A stretch of DNA of 64,000 bases. It comes from JAWPMT01 sp965229785. Lineage in GTDB: Bacteria > Bacteroidota > Bacteroidia > Cytophagales > Cyclobacteriaceae. Made by a program: the position numbers and the translations under genes. Under the pieces are notes generated by a model, which was given only the letters and a program-made list of their open reading frames with translations, was not told the origin of the DNA and made no database searches. Location of the stretch: NCBI GenBank assembly GCA_965229785.1, contig CBDDJS010000001.1:4650001-4714000 (forward strand). The letters are read 5' to 3'. This document shows positions 1-9,917 of the stretch, piece after piece. Positions within the stretch are counted from its first letter, which is position 1. Every line of letters starts with the position of its first letter.

Positions 1-3000
1 GCTGCAGGCGAATGTAATTACCGGGTGCTGGAAGAACATACTGATCGTAAACATCTTCGCCATCTACAGCATCTTCTTTGATACCAAATCCACCCAGGCT
101 TAGTTGATTACCTTGTTTAATAGTGAAGTTCAGCCTCCAGCTATCCTCCTCTACAATTTCATCCCATCTTGTCAGTTCCATTCGGCCTCCGGAATTAGAA
201 GGGATCTCATCATTCATGGGGAAAGCGAAACTGGATACATTCTCTGTCACTCGGATGAAAGCGCCATCGAATCGCTCCATGGTAGAAGGACTTGAAACAA
301 ACTGACCATTTTTGAATAACCGAATGTCATTGATCACACTGGCATCAGTAATGTTCCCAACCGCCAGGTTGTAGTCTCTGATAGACTCGATGCTAATGGG
401 GAAGAGGTAAGGATTACCGATCATGTTCCATCCCGCACTAAGCGCCACGGTATGAGGATTATCACTGGAAGCTTCAACCGTTTCAGCAGAAACCACCTGA
501 ATGTCCGCATCTTTTACCCCTACGATCAGATAGTAACCGGCACCGGGACTAAATGTGCTGCTTAATGTCAATTCCTGAAACCCGGAAGCATCCGAAGACC
601 CATTTCTAAGTCCAACAATGCGATACTTGGTATTTTCATCTCCGCTAAAGAGTTCTGCCAAACCACCATGCTTCGCATTTTCCAATCCGCTCAATACATC
701 ACTGAACCTTCCTGACTGGAATGGGAAAGCAATCAGGGAATAATCAGTAACGCTTTCACCTTCAAGCTTGATGTTAGCTTCAGATTTGAAATCTATAGGA
801 TCTGAACTATCGAAGAAAATACCAATTGACCTGACTTCCGGTTCATTTGTATTGCCATCAAGGTCAGTGGCGGAGGCATAAAACTCAACGCCTACACTTC
901 CAATGTCCGTCGCACTAAATTCGAAAGTATAACTACCATTTGAATTGACGGTTTGCGATACACGTTGGAATGAGCTTTCTGCTAGCTTTCTCCAGAAAAA
1001 GTCAACAGCTGTAATCTCAAACTGGTCCTGCACAGTGAATGAAACCGCATGTGGGCCTGAACCCTGTCTCACATTCTCATCGAATGTACCATAACGCACG
1101 TCCGGTGGCACAAGGTCGAAATAGAACGTATAGTCAGCAGTAGTAAAGTCAAGCGTGTTGAGTTCGGTGGATGTGAATGTGAGGTCACCCGGACTGTTGA
1201 GGGTTAACGAAATGCTCTCGGTACTTTGTGTGACAGAACTTACAATATCCGCCACAACAAAGAAGAACTGATCAGTTCCTGATCCAGGAAGTGCCGCATT
1301 AAACTCAGCGGTCATGGCACTTCCATCCACCACAAATGACCCGAGTTCCATATCCGCATTGACATCCAAAGCATTATCTGATGAGCTGAATACCCGGATA
1401 TTCTCAAACTTATCATTGATGGAAGAACTTCCGGAAATATTTAATCCCTGCAGACTCACACCAGTAACGTTTGCGTTGGCACTAAACACCATGATCGGCT
1501 GATTTTCTGCCGAAGCTTCGAAATTGGTAACAGAAACACTTCCTGGAGTATAAGTAGTGACCGCATTGAGTACGCTAATCAATGGCCCCGTCAGGCTTCC
1601 TTCTTGATTGACAAATCCGGATTCCTGCAGAAAGATGTTCGAAGCGTTCAGGGTAACCTGAAAATCTCCTTCTGCGGCAACAAATTTGGCCTGTGCCACA
1701 AGGAAGAAATATATCTGTTGTTGAGATAGGGAAACATTCAAACGAGAAACCGATAAAGTACTCCCGTCGGATGATGCCTGTGCGTCCACCACCTGATCTT
1801 CAGGAGACAGGTCAGGATTTGAGTCCACAGATCTGAACAATTTGAACGTCGACTCCTGCATAAATTCACGATAGTCCGCACTTAGATCAAATACCAGACT
1901 ATCCAGAGTACTATCGTCCGTGGCATTGATCCCAAAAGAAAAGAACACAACATTTTCTGTTCCTCCATCAATCTCTCCGGAAGCAATAGCCGGTTGGTTA
2001 TTGAATATTTTAACAGTATCAGGAACAGTAAGCGGACTCGTTTCACTAAAAGCAGACCCCTGGCCGTTCGCATCTATGGCCTGTACTCTCCAGGTATATT
2101 CCCCAATAGGTAAGTTAACCGGGTTGAACGCCCAGGTTGTATCCTGGATATCACCGTAACCAGGGACCTTTCTGAAACCATTGTCTGGATTGGCACTTTG
2201 ATAAGTCAAATTCTCCGTAGTACTTTGGATCAACACATTATAATTCAATTCTTCAGCCGAAGTTTTATCATCCGTTGAAGGATCCCATTGTAACAACCAA
2301 TTTCCAGTGGGGAACGTGATGTCAAGATTGGTAGGTGCCGATGGCGAATCATTCCCCGTATCATTGGCATTGTTCAACAATCCGGCATCATCTGCACTGG
2401 CGCTGTTGACTCCACTGAACAATAAATCGACATCTCCATCATTGTCATAATCCCCGAAGGCAGTGGCAGGACTGGATATGCCATCGATATTAATGATGAT
2501 GGCTTCAGTTTCCGTTAACACACCATTTGTTGTATTGCTGTAAACTTCCATTGATTCGGTACCGACGAGAAATACATCCAGTGTACCATCATTGTCCCCA
2601 TCTATCAATTCAATTTTTGGAGCACTACTGGATAATGAGGAAATATCCAGGTTCGTAATTCTGACAAAACCGAGTGTATCATTGGTACTGTAAATTTTAA
2701 GGAAGGCACTTCCATCAGAGATTCCCGAATACACGACATCTGGTCGCCCGTCTCCAGTCATATCCGCCAGTTTCATATCGACTTCACTGAGAAAGTCAAA
2801 GGTTCTTGCTGAACCTTCGGAAAAGGTACCAGCATCATTGACGTAAAGCGTCGCCTCAGTCGTACCCAGTACCAACAGGTCAAGATCTCCATCCAGGTCA
2901 AAATCACTTAATCCCAAATCCCCCTGAGTATCTGCCAGGAAATCCTGCGCCAAAGAATCGAAATTTGTTCCGTTATTGATCAATACCTCCGTTTTCACCG

Positions 3001-6000
3001 AACTGGAAGTAGCGAGTCCCATCAATACGACATCCACATCCCCATCATTATCTACATCTCCGGAAGTCATTTTCGCCTGTAGGAACTGGGAGGAATTGGT
3101 GACCGTTTCCGTAAATGTCGTGGCATTATTCTGGAAAATAGAAGTGATCCCTGCACTGTTGGAGGTACCGGTCATGAAAACATCCAGATCTCCGTCATTT
3201 CCGAAATCAAAGACCTCCAATGAAGAAGAAGTTCTGGCTGCCTGTAAGTCAACCGTGGTAGAAGTTCCGTTTAGCAACACGAAAGAACTGGTACCTGAGG
3301 ACGCAATAATATCTAAATCATCATCACCATCAATATCTCCCAACGCTAGTGCCTCGTAGGCATCTTCAGTCAATCCACTGATATTTGTTGCTATAAACAG
3401 AGACGATATCGGCAGGATCACCCGGATTTCATTTGACACTTCAGACGCCAGAGAACCATTGAAAGACTGAACGGTATATCGGTAATTACGATTTCGTCTT
3501 AGGTTATTGAAGGCCAGCGAATTATCATTCGTGCCAAACGTACCTACCGTAACCAGTGTTTCTTCACCTCCTATGGTCTCTTCTCGAACTAGCGTCACGG
3601 CGAAACTGTCGATGGCCGCCTGTGCGGACCAGTTCGCAGTAAAACTAGTGGAAGTCAAATCAGAAGCCGAAATAGCCGTAGGGGTGAATGGTGTTCCATT
3701 GAAGAAACTTTCAATTCTTTTGAAATCAGAGCCTTTGGATATGCTGTTGATTCTTTGCACGCCAATTCGATAAGCCGCACGTTCAACATCATTTATTTCG
3801 TAAGTGGTATTTCGCAACCGGGCCTTTTCGGGGTTTCTAACAAAACCGTTTAATCGTCGGGAATCAGCAGATCGAAGGATATCTGCTACCTGGAAGCTAT
3901 CCGTCTTAACAATTATGAGCTCATACTGTGCGCCAGCCAGGGAATCCCAGCCTATCACAAAACGTGAATCTTCTATCGTAATGCCAATACTATCCGGTTG
4001 TGCGACTTCAGAAACGAAGCCTGAATACAAGGCATTTTCATAGATCGCTGAAACGAACTCTGAAGCATCATTTAACCCATTGACCACCAGATCAGGATCG
4101 TCATCGCCATCCAGGTCTCCGTAAGAAATGTTACCATTGGACAACCCGACAATGTTGCCTGCATAGGCTTCGTTCAAAGTGGTTCCGTCATTTACCCAAA
4201 CAGACGCTTCTCTACCAGTGCCGGTAATACCCGTTTGTACCAAGTCAAAATCTCCATCATTATCCAGATCGATCCATTTTACATCTCCTGCGTAGCTATT
4301 ATCTATGACCAGACTTGAAGCCGTAAACGATCCGTCTCCTCCGTTTGTGTAGATCACTGATGAGAGATTGGTATCTGTGCCATCAACCGTGCCACTCACC
4401 ACAAGATCGAGGTAACCATCTCCGTTATAGTCTCCAAAATCCGCCGCACTTTGGGAAACAGCGGTGAATGTGGACGAAGAAGCCGCGAATCCAGTGGCTC
4501 CATTGATATGCAATTCAGCAACAGGATTCCCCGATGCATCTGCACCTGTTATGAATACATCCAGATCCCCGTCGTTATCAACATCAGCTACTTCAATATC
4601 TCCATTTATTACGGGAGTGATCGTCAACGTATCGATCAGGGTGTAAGTATCATCATTGTCATTTTGAAAAATGTGCACTTTCAAACTGGTTTCATCCGTA
4701 TCTTCATGTCCAGTCAGAATAATATCCAAGTCACCATCTCCATCAAAGTCACCTGATGCAATATCACCATTGATCAGATTACCTCCGTCAGTATCAAACT
4801 CTTTGGCGTTCGTCAGATCGTTGTTATTGTAGAGTGTCGCGCCATTATTATCGGTAACATGACCTTGAACTAAAAGATCGATCTCACTGGAAGAATCGTT
4901 ATCAAAATCACCCGGTGCGAGGCGTACGGAATCCTTTGCCACTCCAAAATCAACCCCAGCCGAGAAGGTTCCATCAGCGTTGGTATAGTATTTCAAAACA
5001 TTGTTACCATCCTTGTCACTACCAGCTGCTATGATATCCAGGTCATCGTCATTGTCTACATCAATAACCTTGGTTTCTCCATGAGCAATGCTATCAATGA
5101 TACCATCCTGAATGGCCGTAAACGCCTGGTCCGTGAAATTGATATCACTTCCCGTCACCGTAGCCGTTGCCACGCCCGGACCCGTCACCAGAAAATTGGT
5201 TGATCCTAATGCGAAATTGATCGAATTAGTAGCGGTAGTTACTCCACTTGTAGTAGCTGACACAAAATAATAAACCTCCTCGATGATCGATAAAGTATCG
5301 CTGATACCCTGGAAAGCTACCAGGGAATCGGTGACCGTAATATTCTCAGGGGACAGCTGTGTCAGATCAGAGCCGTCGGCATTGGCACTTGCAGATAAAG
5401 TAAAATCAGTTAAAATACTTCCAAATACGTACGAAGCGTTTATGGTAACCGTATCGACCACAGTAGTATCAGTTCCGGCAACCGTTTTCCATGAAAAGAC
5501 CGTCACGGTATTACCTTCCAATGCTAAATCAGTAATCACATCGTTATTGGTGCTCAAGTCCACCTCAAGTGACAGTTCGCTACCCGCTGTATAGGAAATA
5601 CCAAACCCGGTGTTATCAGACCCTGTGGATGTATTTACTTCTGAGGCCGACGAGGAAGTAAATGCATCATCGGCAAAATCAAAAACGATGTTATCAACCA
5701 CATCGGACGTATCGTTATCGAGAGCGTTACCTTCATAATCCAGGGTAAGTACCAAACCTGTACTGGAAATAGTAACCACTGGATCAATACCGAAAGGAAC
5801 GTCTGATATCTGAACTTGATCACCCTGTGTGAATGTACTTCCGGCATTGGTGAAAGTCTCTCCGACAATTCGACCAATGATTCTGCCTTCCAGTGTCCCG
5901 TCATTCGCCGAAGATTCGACGAAACCGGCGGTGGGGAAGGAGTATTGACAAATCTTATCTGAAGTAGTGCCACTGATCAATAAACTCCTGCCGTCTCCGG

Positions 6001-9000
6001 CTATTTGAATGGCAGAGGGACTGGTCAGTTCCGATGATATACTTACGTTAATGAGTTTTGCTTCTCCCGTACTCACATCAAATGGTGTAGAGAGATCAAA
6101 TTGATAAAATCGAGTCTGAGATAAGTCCACCAGGAAGAAGGAAGAGCCATCTTGCGAAAATGAAAATCCTTGCGGACCTGTAATTGAGGTCCCAAGCGTA
6201 AGTGTTGTTTCTAGTGTAGCAGTAGATGGATCGAAGGCCGTGGACAGAACGTACTCAAACAAGCTATTATTCGTATCTCCCAGGATGTACATTTTAGTAC
6301 CATCATCGTTGAAAGCAATGTCTGTTGGCGAAGAGTCATCAGAGATCGTGGTAACTACTGTATTAAAACTTGCCGAAGACAAATCGTACGCCAGTGTCAG
6401 CCGATATATATTGATCTCTCTGGTGGAACCAATCACATAAAGCCTCGTTCCAATATGGTTAAAGGCCAGTCCACGGGCTCCGGTCTCCTGGGTTGCGATC
6501 GAAAGTTGGTGATTCAGTGTGGCGGTACTTACGTCATAGTTGGTCGAAAGCAAATATTCGTTGATCGTAGAAGTATTCAGTGCATATAGTCTCGAACCAT
6601 CGTCATTGAAAACAAATCCGGTAACGTCACTGATATCCAGACTTTGTGTAACCGTATCGCTAACATTTGCAATATTCGGCAACTTGGAATAGTTGATATG
6701 AGGTTGTGGGATATTAGACCCTGTGGTAAAAGAGATCCCCAATCCGGTTTGTGCGTCCGAAGCATTGGTTACATCTGAAGCATCAAGATCACTGAATGCA
6801 GCATCATCAAAAGAAATCTGAATATCCGAAACAGAATTACTCAAATCGTTGGTTTCGGTTTGTCCACTGAGTGTGATAGAGATGCTTTGCTGATCATCTC
6901 CCGGAGATACCCCAGTTGTGAACCCTGAGGGTATCCCCGCAACGATCACATCGTCTGCGGTTATTTCACTGCTAAAATTTCCCCTGCGAATTCTGGCAAC
7001 TAGTAATCCCTCGATTTGTCCATCGTTATCTTGTGTTTCCACAAAGGCATTAGAAGTAATATCATAGCCATCCAGATTCAGTGAAGTGTTTAACGTGACC
7101 AGTTTGGTCAGGCTTGAATTAAACCTGAAAGCGCTGTACGTGCCGGAAGTGGTGGCTAGAGACAAGGTTCCGACTGAAGATGCTCCATCAATGTTGAACG
7201 CATCAGTCAATTCATACTGAATGATGGAAGTCGTAGTGGCCACATAAAAGGCTTTGCCATCTCCGGAAAACTGGATGCTGTTATAAGTATTGGTACTGGT
7301 CAGTGCCAGCGTTGAGTTTGAAGAGACAGCACTGATATTGAATGGACTGGTTAAGTTGAGTTGATCCACCGTTCTTCCTGTATTCCCGGTCAAAAACAAT
7401 CGATCACCTGATCCACTAAATGTGATTCCTGCGGGGGTAGTATCATACGTACTTACGGACAAACTTTTCCCTGAATAAGAGGCTGTAGAAAGGTCATAGG
7501 CAGTAGTCAGGTCATATTGAAAAATAGCATCATTGACACTCCCTAACACAAATAATCTTCCACCTGAATTGTCAAACTGCATGGATACCGGAGCCGTATC
7601 TTGACTACTTACCGAGAAGCTTACTTCACCATCGGTTGCAGAAGCAATGTCAAAAGCTGTAGATAGGTCATATTGAAAGATATTGTCTCCCGTACCCAAT
7701 AAAAAAAGCTTTGTACCATCTGCAGAAAATGTGAAATCAGAAAATCCAGTGTCATTATTGGGGGTGATCGAACTCCCGGAAGAAGTAGCTTCCGTAATAT
7801 CCGGTACCAGACTGTACACCAGCGCCGGTTGATTAAAGCCTGCATCCAGATTGATTCCCAGGTTACTTTCCGCAGGTCCTGTTGCGTTAGTCACACCAGC
7901 AGCAGTTGATGTGGTAAAGGCCTCATCCGTGAAAGTGAACTGAACACTTGAGACGTCTAGCGTATCCTGATCACTGGTTGTACGACCAGAAAAGGTCAGA
8001 GTGGCCGTCAATCCACTGGCATCAACACTCAAAACCGGGGTAAATCCAGAAATCAGGTTATCAATAGTATAATGTGTGGTCACGGTCAAATCACTACCAG
8101 CGCTGACAAAGGTGTCCCCCTCCAGCAAAACCACGATGGAGCCATCAAGTGTACCATTGTTATCACTTGATTCAGTAAACGCCGTAGAACCAACTTCCAG
8201 ATCCGTAAGTGAACTGGAAGCGCTGATCGTGGCAACTGTTCTAAAATCTTTTGAAAAGGCAAAACCGGTGTTGGAAGTAGCATTGCCAATGTTGTACTCC
8301 TCAAATACAGATCCGGTATTGATCTGATGATTGGTACTCATTTCATAACTAGTGATGGTATTTGCCGATTGATCCAATACAAAAGCATAAGCACCATCGG
8401 GAGACAATTCCAAATCACTGGGACTTGTAGATTGAGAGGCAACAGAAAGATTGGCACTTCCGTAGGCGGCACTACTAATATCAAAATTAGTTGTTAGATC
8501 ATATTCATAAATGGCATCTCCTGTAGTACCTATAATATACATCTTACTCCCCTCCGGATTAAAGTCGATACCCATAGGAGAAGTGTCCTCTGTGGAAGTG
8601 GTAAAACTCGTTCCCGAAGCAGTCGCCGTACTCAAATCGAAAGCAGTCGTCAGGTTATATTCATGAACCGCACCGGAACCAGTACCGACCATAAATAGCT
8701 TGGTTCCATCCTGGTTAAATACGATACCTTGCGGACTGATATCTTGTGCACTGACTGATAAGGAACTACCAGAGTACGCCGCGGTGGTTATCTCAAAGGC
8801 GGTAGTCAGTGTATATTCATAGATAGCATCCGTACCACTTCCGATGACAAACAGTTTGAGCCCGTCATTGCTAAATTCAATGTCTGACGCAGCCGTCTCC
8901 TGTCCTGATAGAGAGACCGACAAGCTCCCCTCTGTAGCGGTACTAAAATCAGGGATCAGGGAGTAATACAGCGTCTGAGCCTTAGCGAAAAGAATGGTAA

Positions 9001-9034
9001 CGAGAAGTAATGAAGTAAGTAGAATTCGTTTCAT
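1..9034 (-). CDS. Giant secreted propeller / FG-GAP / fibronectin-like surface protein (3' end outside window)
   Basis: One open frame runs from an ATG at 9034 to the left edge, about 3011 codons with no stop, so the C terminus is missing. It begins with a signal peptide ending near residue 20 (FAKAQ). Read in order: three propeller-like stretches with repeats of the form GIVFNQDGTKLFMVG, each followed by a beta-sandwich-like segment; another sandwich segment; a block of Asp-rich FG-GAP/VCBS repeats (DVDNDGDLD type, about 5130-4090); an FN3-like segment; a second FG-GAP block (about 3400-2380); a second FN3-like segment (about 2330-2020); further beta-rich domains; and near the edge a segment with LSAGWNMIGNPY, common just before type IX secretion C-terminal signals. 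The usual C-terminal sorting domain would lie beyond base 1. A cell-surface or released adhesin-like role is inferred; no enzymatic motif was seen. It is the last gene of the run that starts at 18722, 32 bases after its upstream neighbour. Confidence 0.85.
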   Translation of the reverse strand, partial: MKRILLTSLLLVTILFAKAQTLYYSLIPDFSTATEGSLSVSLSGQETAASDIEFSNDGLKLFVIGSGTDAIYEYTLTTAFEITTAAYSGSSLSVSAQDISPQGIVFNQDGTKLFMVGTGSGAVHEYNLTTAFDLSTATASGTSFTTSTEDTSPMGIDFNPEGSKMYIIGTTGDAIYEYDLTTNFDISSAAYGSANLSVASQSTSPSDLELSPDGAYAFVLDQSANTITSYEMSTNHQINTGSVFEEYNIGNATSNTGFAFSKDFRTVATISASSSLTDLEVGSTAFTESSDNNGTLDGSIVVLLEGDTFVSAGSDLTVTTHYTIDNLISGFTPVLSVDASGLTATLTFSGRTTSDQDTLDVSSVQFTFTDEAFTTSTAAGVTNATGPAESNLGINLDAGFNQPALVYSLVPDITEATSSGSSITPNNDTGFSDFTFSADGTKLFLLGTGDNIFQYDLSTAFDIASATDGEVSFSVSSQDTAPVSMQFDNSGGRLFVLGSVNDAIFQYDLTTAYDLSTASYSGKSLSVSTYDTTPAGITFSGSGDRLFLTGNTGRTVDQLNLTSPFNISAVSSNSTLALTSTNTYNSIQFSGDGKAFYVATTTSIIQYELTDAFNIDGASSVGTLSLATTSGTYSAFRFNSSLTKLVTLNTSLNLDGYDITSNAFVETQDNDGQIEGLLVARIRRGNFSSEITADDVIVAGIPSGFTTGVSPGDDQQSISITLSGQTETNDLSNSVSDIQISFDDAAFSDLDASDVTNASDAQTGLGISFTTGSNIPQPHINYSKLPNIANVSDTVTQSLDISDVTGFVFNDDGSRLYALNTSTINEYLLSTNYDVSTATLNHQLSIATQETGARGLAFNHIGTRLYVIGSTREINIYRLTLAYDLSSASFNTVVTTISDDSSPTDIAFNDDGTKMYILGDTNNSLFEYVLSTAFDPSTATLETTLTLGTSITGPQGFSFSQDGSSFFLVDLSQTRFYQFDLSTPFDVSTGEAKLINVSISSELTSPSAIQIAGDGRSLLISGTTSDKICQYSFPTAGFVESSANDGTLEGRIIGRIVGETFTNAGSTFTQGDQVQISDVPFGIDPVVTISSTGLVLTLDYEGNALDNDTSDVVDNIVFDFADDAFTSSSASEVNTSTGSDNTGFGISYTAGSELSLEVDLSTNNDVITDLALEGNTVTVFSWKTVAGTDTTVVDTVTINASYVFGSILTDFTLSASANADGSDLTQLSPENITVTDSLVAFQGISDTLSIIEEVYYFVSATTSGVTTATNSINFALGSTNFLVTGPGVATATVTGSDINFTDQAFTAIQDGIIDSIAHGETKVIDVDNDDDLDIIAAGSDKDGNNVLKYYTNADGTFSAGVDFGVAKDSVRLAPGDFDNDSSSEIDLLVQGHVTDNNGATLYNNNDLTNAKEFDTDGGNLINGDIASGDFDGDGDLDIILTGHEDTDETSLKVHIFQNDNDDTYTLIDTLTITPVINGDIEVADVDNDGDLDVFITGADASGNPVAELHINGATGFAASSSTFTAVSQSAADFGDYNGDGYLDLVVSGTVDGTDTNLSSVIYTNGGDGSFTASSLVIDNSYAGDVKWIDLDNDGDFDLVQTGITGTGREASVWVNDGTTLNEAYAGNIVGLSNGNISYGDLDGDDDPDLVVNGLNDASEFVSAIYENALYSGFVSEVAQPDSIGITIEDSRFVIGWDSLAGAQYELIIVKTDSFQVADILRSADSRRLNGFVRNPEKARLRNTTYEINDVERAAYRIGVQRINSISKGSDFKRIESFFNGTPFTPTAISASDLTSTSFTANWSAQAAIDSFAVTLVREETIGGEETLVTVGTFGTNDNSLAFNNLRRNRNYRYTVQSFNGSLASEVSNEIRVILPISSLFIATNISGLTEDAYEALALGDIDGDDDLDIIASSGTSSFVLLNGTSTTVDLQAARTSSSLEVFDFGNDGDLDVFMTGTSNSAGITSIFQNNATTFTETVTNSSQFLQAKMTSGDVDNDGDVDVVLMGLATSSSVKTEVLINNGTNFDSLAQDFLADTQGDLGLSDFDLDGDLDLLVLGTTEATLYVNDAGTFSEGSARTFDFLSEVDMKLADMTGDGRPDVVYSGISDGSAFLKIYSTNDTLGFVRITNLDISSLSSSAPKIELIDGDNDGTLDVFLVGTESMEVYSNTTNGVLTETEAIIINIDGISSPATAFGDYDNDGDVDLLFSGVNSASADDAGLLNNANDTGNDSPSAPTNLDITFPTGNWLLQWDPSTDDKTSAEELNYNVLIQSTTENLTYQSANPDNGFRKVPGYGDIQDTTWAFNPVNLPIGEYTWRVQAIDANGQGSAFSETSPLTVPDTVKIFNNQPAIASGEIDGGTENVVFFSFGINATDDSTLDSLVFDLSADYREFMQESTFKLFRSVDSNPDLSPEDQVVDAQASSDGSTLSVSRLNVSLSQQQIYFFLVAQAKFVAAEGDFQVTLNASNIFLQESGFVNQEGSLTGPLISVLNAVTTYTPGSVSVTNFEASAENQPIMVFSANANVTGVSLQGLNISGSSSINDKFENIRVFSSSDNALDVNADMELGSFVVDGSAMTAEFNAALPGSGTDQFFFVVADIVSSVTQSTESISLTLNSPGDLTFTSTELNTLDFTTADYTFYFDLVPPDVRYGTFDENVRQGSGPHAVSFTVQDQFEITAVDFFWRKLAESSFQRVSQTVNSNGSYTFEFSATDIGSVGVEFYASATDLDGNTNEPEVRSIGIFFDSSDPIDFKSEANIKLEGESVTDYSLIAFPFQSGRFSDVLSGLENAKHGGLAELFSGDENTKYRIVGLRNGSSDASGFQELTLSSTFSPGAGYYLIVGVKDADIQVVSAETVEASSDNPHTVALSAGWNMIGNPYLFPISIESIRDYNLAVGNITDASVINDIRLFKNGQFVSSPSTMERFDGAFIRVTENVSSFAFPMNDEIPSNSGGRMELTRWDEIVEEDSWRLNFTIKQGNQLSLGGFGIKEDAVDGEDVYDQYVLPAPGNYIRLQ
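5590..8960 (-). repeat. Three tandem propeller + beta-sandwich modules inside the giant gene
   Basis: The first third of the giant protein is a module used three times. Propeller stretches lie at about 8960-8340, 7790-7080 and 6690-5950. The following sandwich segments lie at about 8195-7840, 7065-6725 and 5940-5590. Each sandwich begins with F(T/V)E(S/T)xxNDGxLEG-like residues and ends with a GLGISxxxG-like motif. The copies are clearly related as protein but diverged as DNA, so the duplication is old. Boundaries are approximate and judged by eye. Confidence 0.7.
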
Positions 9035-9066
9035 ATGCTACTTGGCGGTTTTTTTGGTCGATTAGG

Positions 9067-9807
9067 TTATTGTGGAAATTGAGGGTCTGGCAACTCATCG
9101 GGAGCCAATGCCTGATCATACAGGACTGCTCCTCCTCCAATCACGGCAACACCAAGTAATACCCGAAGGAAAATCGGAAATTTACGCGCTATTTTAAACT
9201 CCTGAGTCTCATAGGTCTGTCCACGGTGGGTAATTCGCATTCGGTAAGTACCCACATCCTTTTTGCCTATGGTCCATTCCATCGTACCGTCATTGAGCAA
9301 ATCGGTGTTGATCTCTGAAGCACTCTCCTTGCGATCCACTAACTCAACGAGTACCTGTTCCTTGGCAATACCACCTTTCCAGGTAATTTGATAGCTATTG
9401 CCTACTTTGAACTTTTGGCCACCAAAAGGTGAAGGGTTTATGAACCTTATCGGTGTATAAGTTTGCTCGGCACTGATAATGAAATTGACACTTTGATCGA
9501 ATGATGAAATCTCATCAGCAGCGCGCCAAATGATCCTTTTATTTGTTCCTGGCTTTTGATCCGGTCCCACCTGACTCCCCTGATCAAACGAATTAAGTCT
9601 GCGTCGTTCTCCGGAACTGAACAGAATATCCAGATCTACCGTATATAAGGCATCGGGTTCTTGTGAATAGAGTTGATATTCAATGATTACATTGGCCGGA
9701 TCTACCGGGTCCTGATCGATTCTGTTAATTTTCACCCAATATTCTTCCTGAGCAACCAAAAGAAATGGAGCAATCATTAGACAGATAAGTAGGATCTGTT
9801 TCTGCAT
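9067..9807 (-). CDS. Exported Kre9/KNH-like beta-sandwich protein with C-terminal membrane anchor
   Basis: 246 residues. A signal peptide (LICLMIAPFLLVAQ) is followed by a beta-rich region. Around residues 124-205 there is a domain with NPSPFGGQKFKVGNSYQITW and a closing GTYRMRITH motif, the pattern of the Kre9/KNH Ser/Thr-rich membrane-anchored family. A hydrophobic stretch near residues 212-228 (FLRVLLGVAVIGGGAVL) would anchor it, leaving a short acidic/proline tail. Such domains are usually carbohydrate- or wall-associated beta-sandwich modules; the specific role is unknown. It lies 110 bases after the transglutaminase-like gene and 32 bases before the giant surface protein, suggesting a partner or anchor for one of them. 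The family call is by motif only. Confidence 0.7.
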   Translation of the reverse strand: MQKQILLICLMIAPFLLVAQEEYWVKINRIDQDPVDPANVIIEYQLYSQEPDALYTVDLDILFSSGERRRLNSFDQGSQVGPDQKPGTNKRIIWRAADEISSFDQSVNFIISAEQTYTPIRFINPSPFGGQKFKVGNSYQITWKGGIAKEQVLVELVDRKESASEINTDLLNDGTMEWTIGKKDVGTYRMRITHRGQTYETQEFKIARKFPIFLRVLLGVAVIGGGAVLYDQALAPDELPDPQFPQ

Positions 9808-9917
9808 GTTAAGTGGTTTTAGTTGGCGGTTGCGTTAAATTATTTCATTTGACTGGTTTAAACAAAGCAAGACCGTAAGATTTAGCCCCCTTTTCAGGCC
9901 ATATCTACACCAATCTT

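Noticed and set aside
2380..5130. Repeated short blocks such as CCATCATTGTC... that recall a CRISPR or tandem array
   Set aside because: They encode Asp-rich DNDGDLD FG-GAP repeats in frame, vary in sequence and spacing, and have no spacers.
104..8327. Plus-strand and other-frame open frames over 60 residues in the first 9 kb
   Set aside because: They lie inside the continuous minus-strand frame of the giant protein and carry no recognisable motif or start context.
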